From positions 1 to 6,001 of the forward strand of contig CAJTMC010000101.1 in NCBI GenBank assembly GCA_910577115.1: a stretch of DNA of 6,001 nt. The letters run 5' to 3'. This stretch comes from an uncultured Lachnospiraceae bacterium. Its GTDB lineage: Bacteria; Bacillota; Clostridia; Lachnospirales; Lachnospiraceae. Within the stretch, counting starts at the first letter, position 1, and each line of letters begins with the position of its first letter. Below, one piece after another: positions 5,655 through 6,001 of this stretch. The position numbers were made by a program, and so were the translations under genes. A model generated the notes under the pieces. The model did no database searches. It had not been told where the DNA came from and was given only the letters and a program-made list of their open reading frames with translations.

Positions 5655-5834
5655 TTATCCCAATTGAAACAGCTTGTGAATTATGACAGGTTGTATTGTA
5701 ACCATAACCGCAAATGAATATAGTGTGAAAAACAACACTTCGATATAATCGTTGACTTTACTCGCCTGAAATTTTCCACGCAACTCTTTTCGAACTAATT
5801 TGAACAATGCTTTATAAATGTAATATCCCAGACA
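5655..5834 (-). other. Open frame of unknown origin, possibly a gene tail
   Basis: Ends at TAA 5655-5657. The readable part is basic then hydrophobic: KALFKLVRKELRGKFQASK, then VNDYIEVLFFTLYSFAVMV and TIQPVIIHKLFQLG, with one stretch long enough for a membrane helix. The frame continues to 5882 only as the antisense of the transposase fragment, so any real portion would stop at the junction near 5834. There is no start site or recognisable family. It may be the tail of a broken gene or chance; I do not assign a function. Confidence 0.15.
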
Positions 5835-6001
5835 ACCGTTGGTTATAAGCGCCGCAAACTTTCTATGACAAAAGGGACGCAAGCTATGTTAGAACTTCTC
5901 AAAGCCGCTAAAAATGCTGACATTCCTGCAAAATATGTTCTCTTTGACAGCTGGTTTTCTTCTCCAAAATCGCTTCATGCTGTAAAAAATCTTGGTTATG
6001 A
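5835..6001 (+). pseudogene. IS4-type DDE transposase, internal fragment (runs off the window)
   Basis: From 5835 the plus strand reads TVGYKRRKLSMTKGTQAMLE, then LLKAAKNADIPAKYV, LFDSWFSSPKSLHAVKNLGY to the window edge. The LFDSWFSSP segment holds the second catalytic aspartate of IS4-type transposases, and RTxGYKRR-like sequence normally precedes it. In the full protein this lies in the middle, yet the frame just upstream reads through unrelated residues to TAA at 5796-5798, and no first catalytic domain is found before it. So the 5' half has been lost, with the junction near 5832-5838. The copy could not transpose unless the missing part lies elsewhere. The 3' half may continue outside the window. 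Confidence 0.75.

Noticed and set aside
5634..5667. Ribosome-site-like GAGGTGG followed by an ATG and seven codons
   Set aside because: It stops at once (MKHIYPN). It might be the stub of a broken gene but cannot be assigned.

Overview
The window looks like a piece of accessory DNA from a low-GC Gram-positive gut bacterium, most likely a clostridial Firmicute (Lachnospiraceae or Oscillospiraceae type). This rests on strong GGAGG-type ribosome binding sites, the MobA/MobL-type relaxase, the IS66 TnpA type, and the style of the GNAT and Cof-type HAD proteins. No search was run, so the taxonomy is inference.

Layout. Every recognisable gene from 1 to about 4300 lies on the minus strand, so transcription runs right to left. 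In that order there is a MobA/MobL-family relaxase (4283 to 2682), a hairpin at its end, a Cof-type HAD hydrolase (2570 to 1770), a GNAT acetyltransferase (1732 to 1298), an ornithine/aspartate carbamoyltransferase relative (1275 to 418), and a KilA-N domain protein (430 to beyond position 1). The HAD, GNAT, carbamoyltransferase and KilA-N genes are tightly packed. They look like one cargo operon placed behind a mobilization gene, with a possible promoter just after the relaxase terminator.

Two genes are interrupted by nonsense codons without frameshifts. The carbamoyltransferase has an in-frame TAA at codon 24 and TAG at codon 121. The relaxase has a TAG at codon 43. Both remain well conserved otherwise, which suggests recent decay. 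Code reassignment does not fit well, because other genes here end in TAA and the relaxase itself ends in TAG.

Upstream of the relaxase, 4284 to 4964 carries no convincing gene but is rich in structure. It has a 22-bp perfect palindrome, two further hairpins (one long), a run of about five short imperfect inverted repeats, and a set of CAGTTGA/TCAACTG inverted repeats. This is the expected place for an origin of transfer and its protein-binding sites.

Right of 4965 lies insertion-sequence debris. There is the left end and truncated tnpA of an IS66-family element (minus strand), a strong bidirectional terminator-like hairpin (5505 to 5549), and the interior of an IS4-type DDE transposase (plus strand, running off the window). 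The best reading is a mobilizable element whose outer end abuts or interrupts an IS66 copy, next to an older IS remnant. No clear new biological system is visible. The most interesting parts are the structured non-coding block and the two nonsense-interrupted genes.
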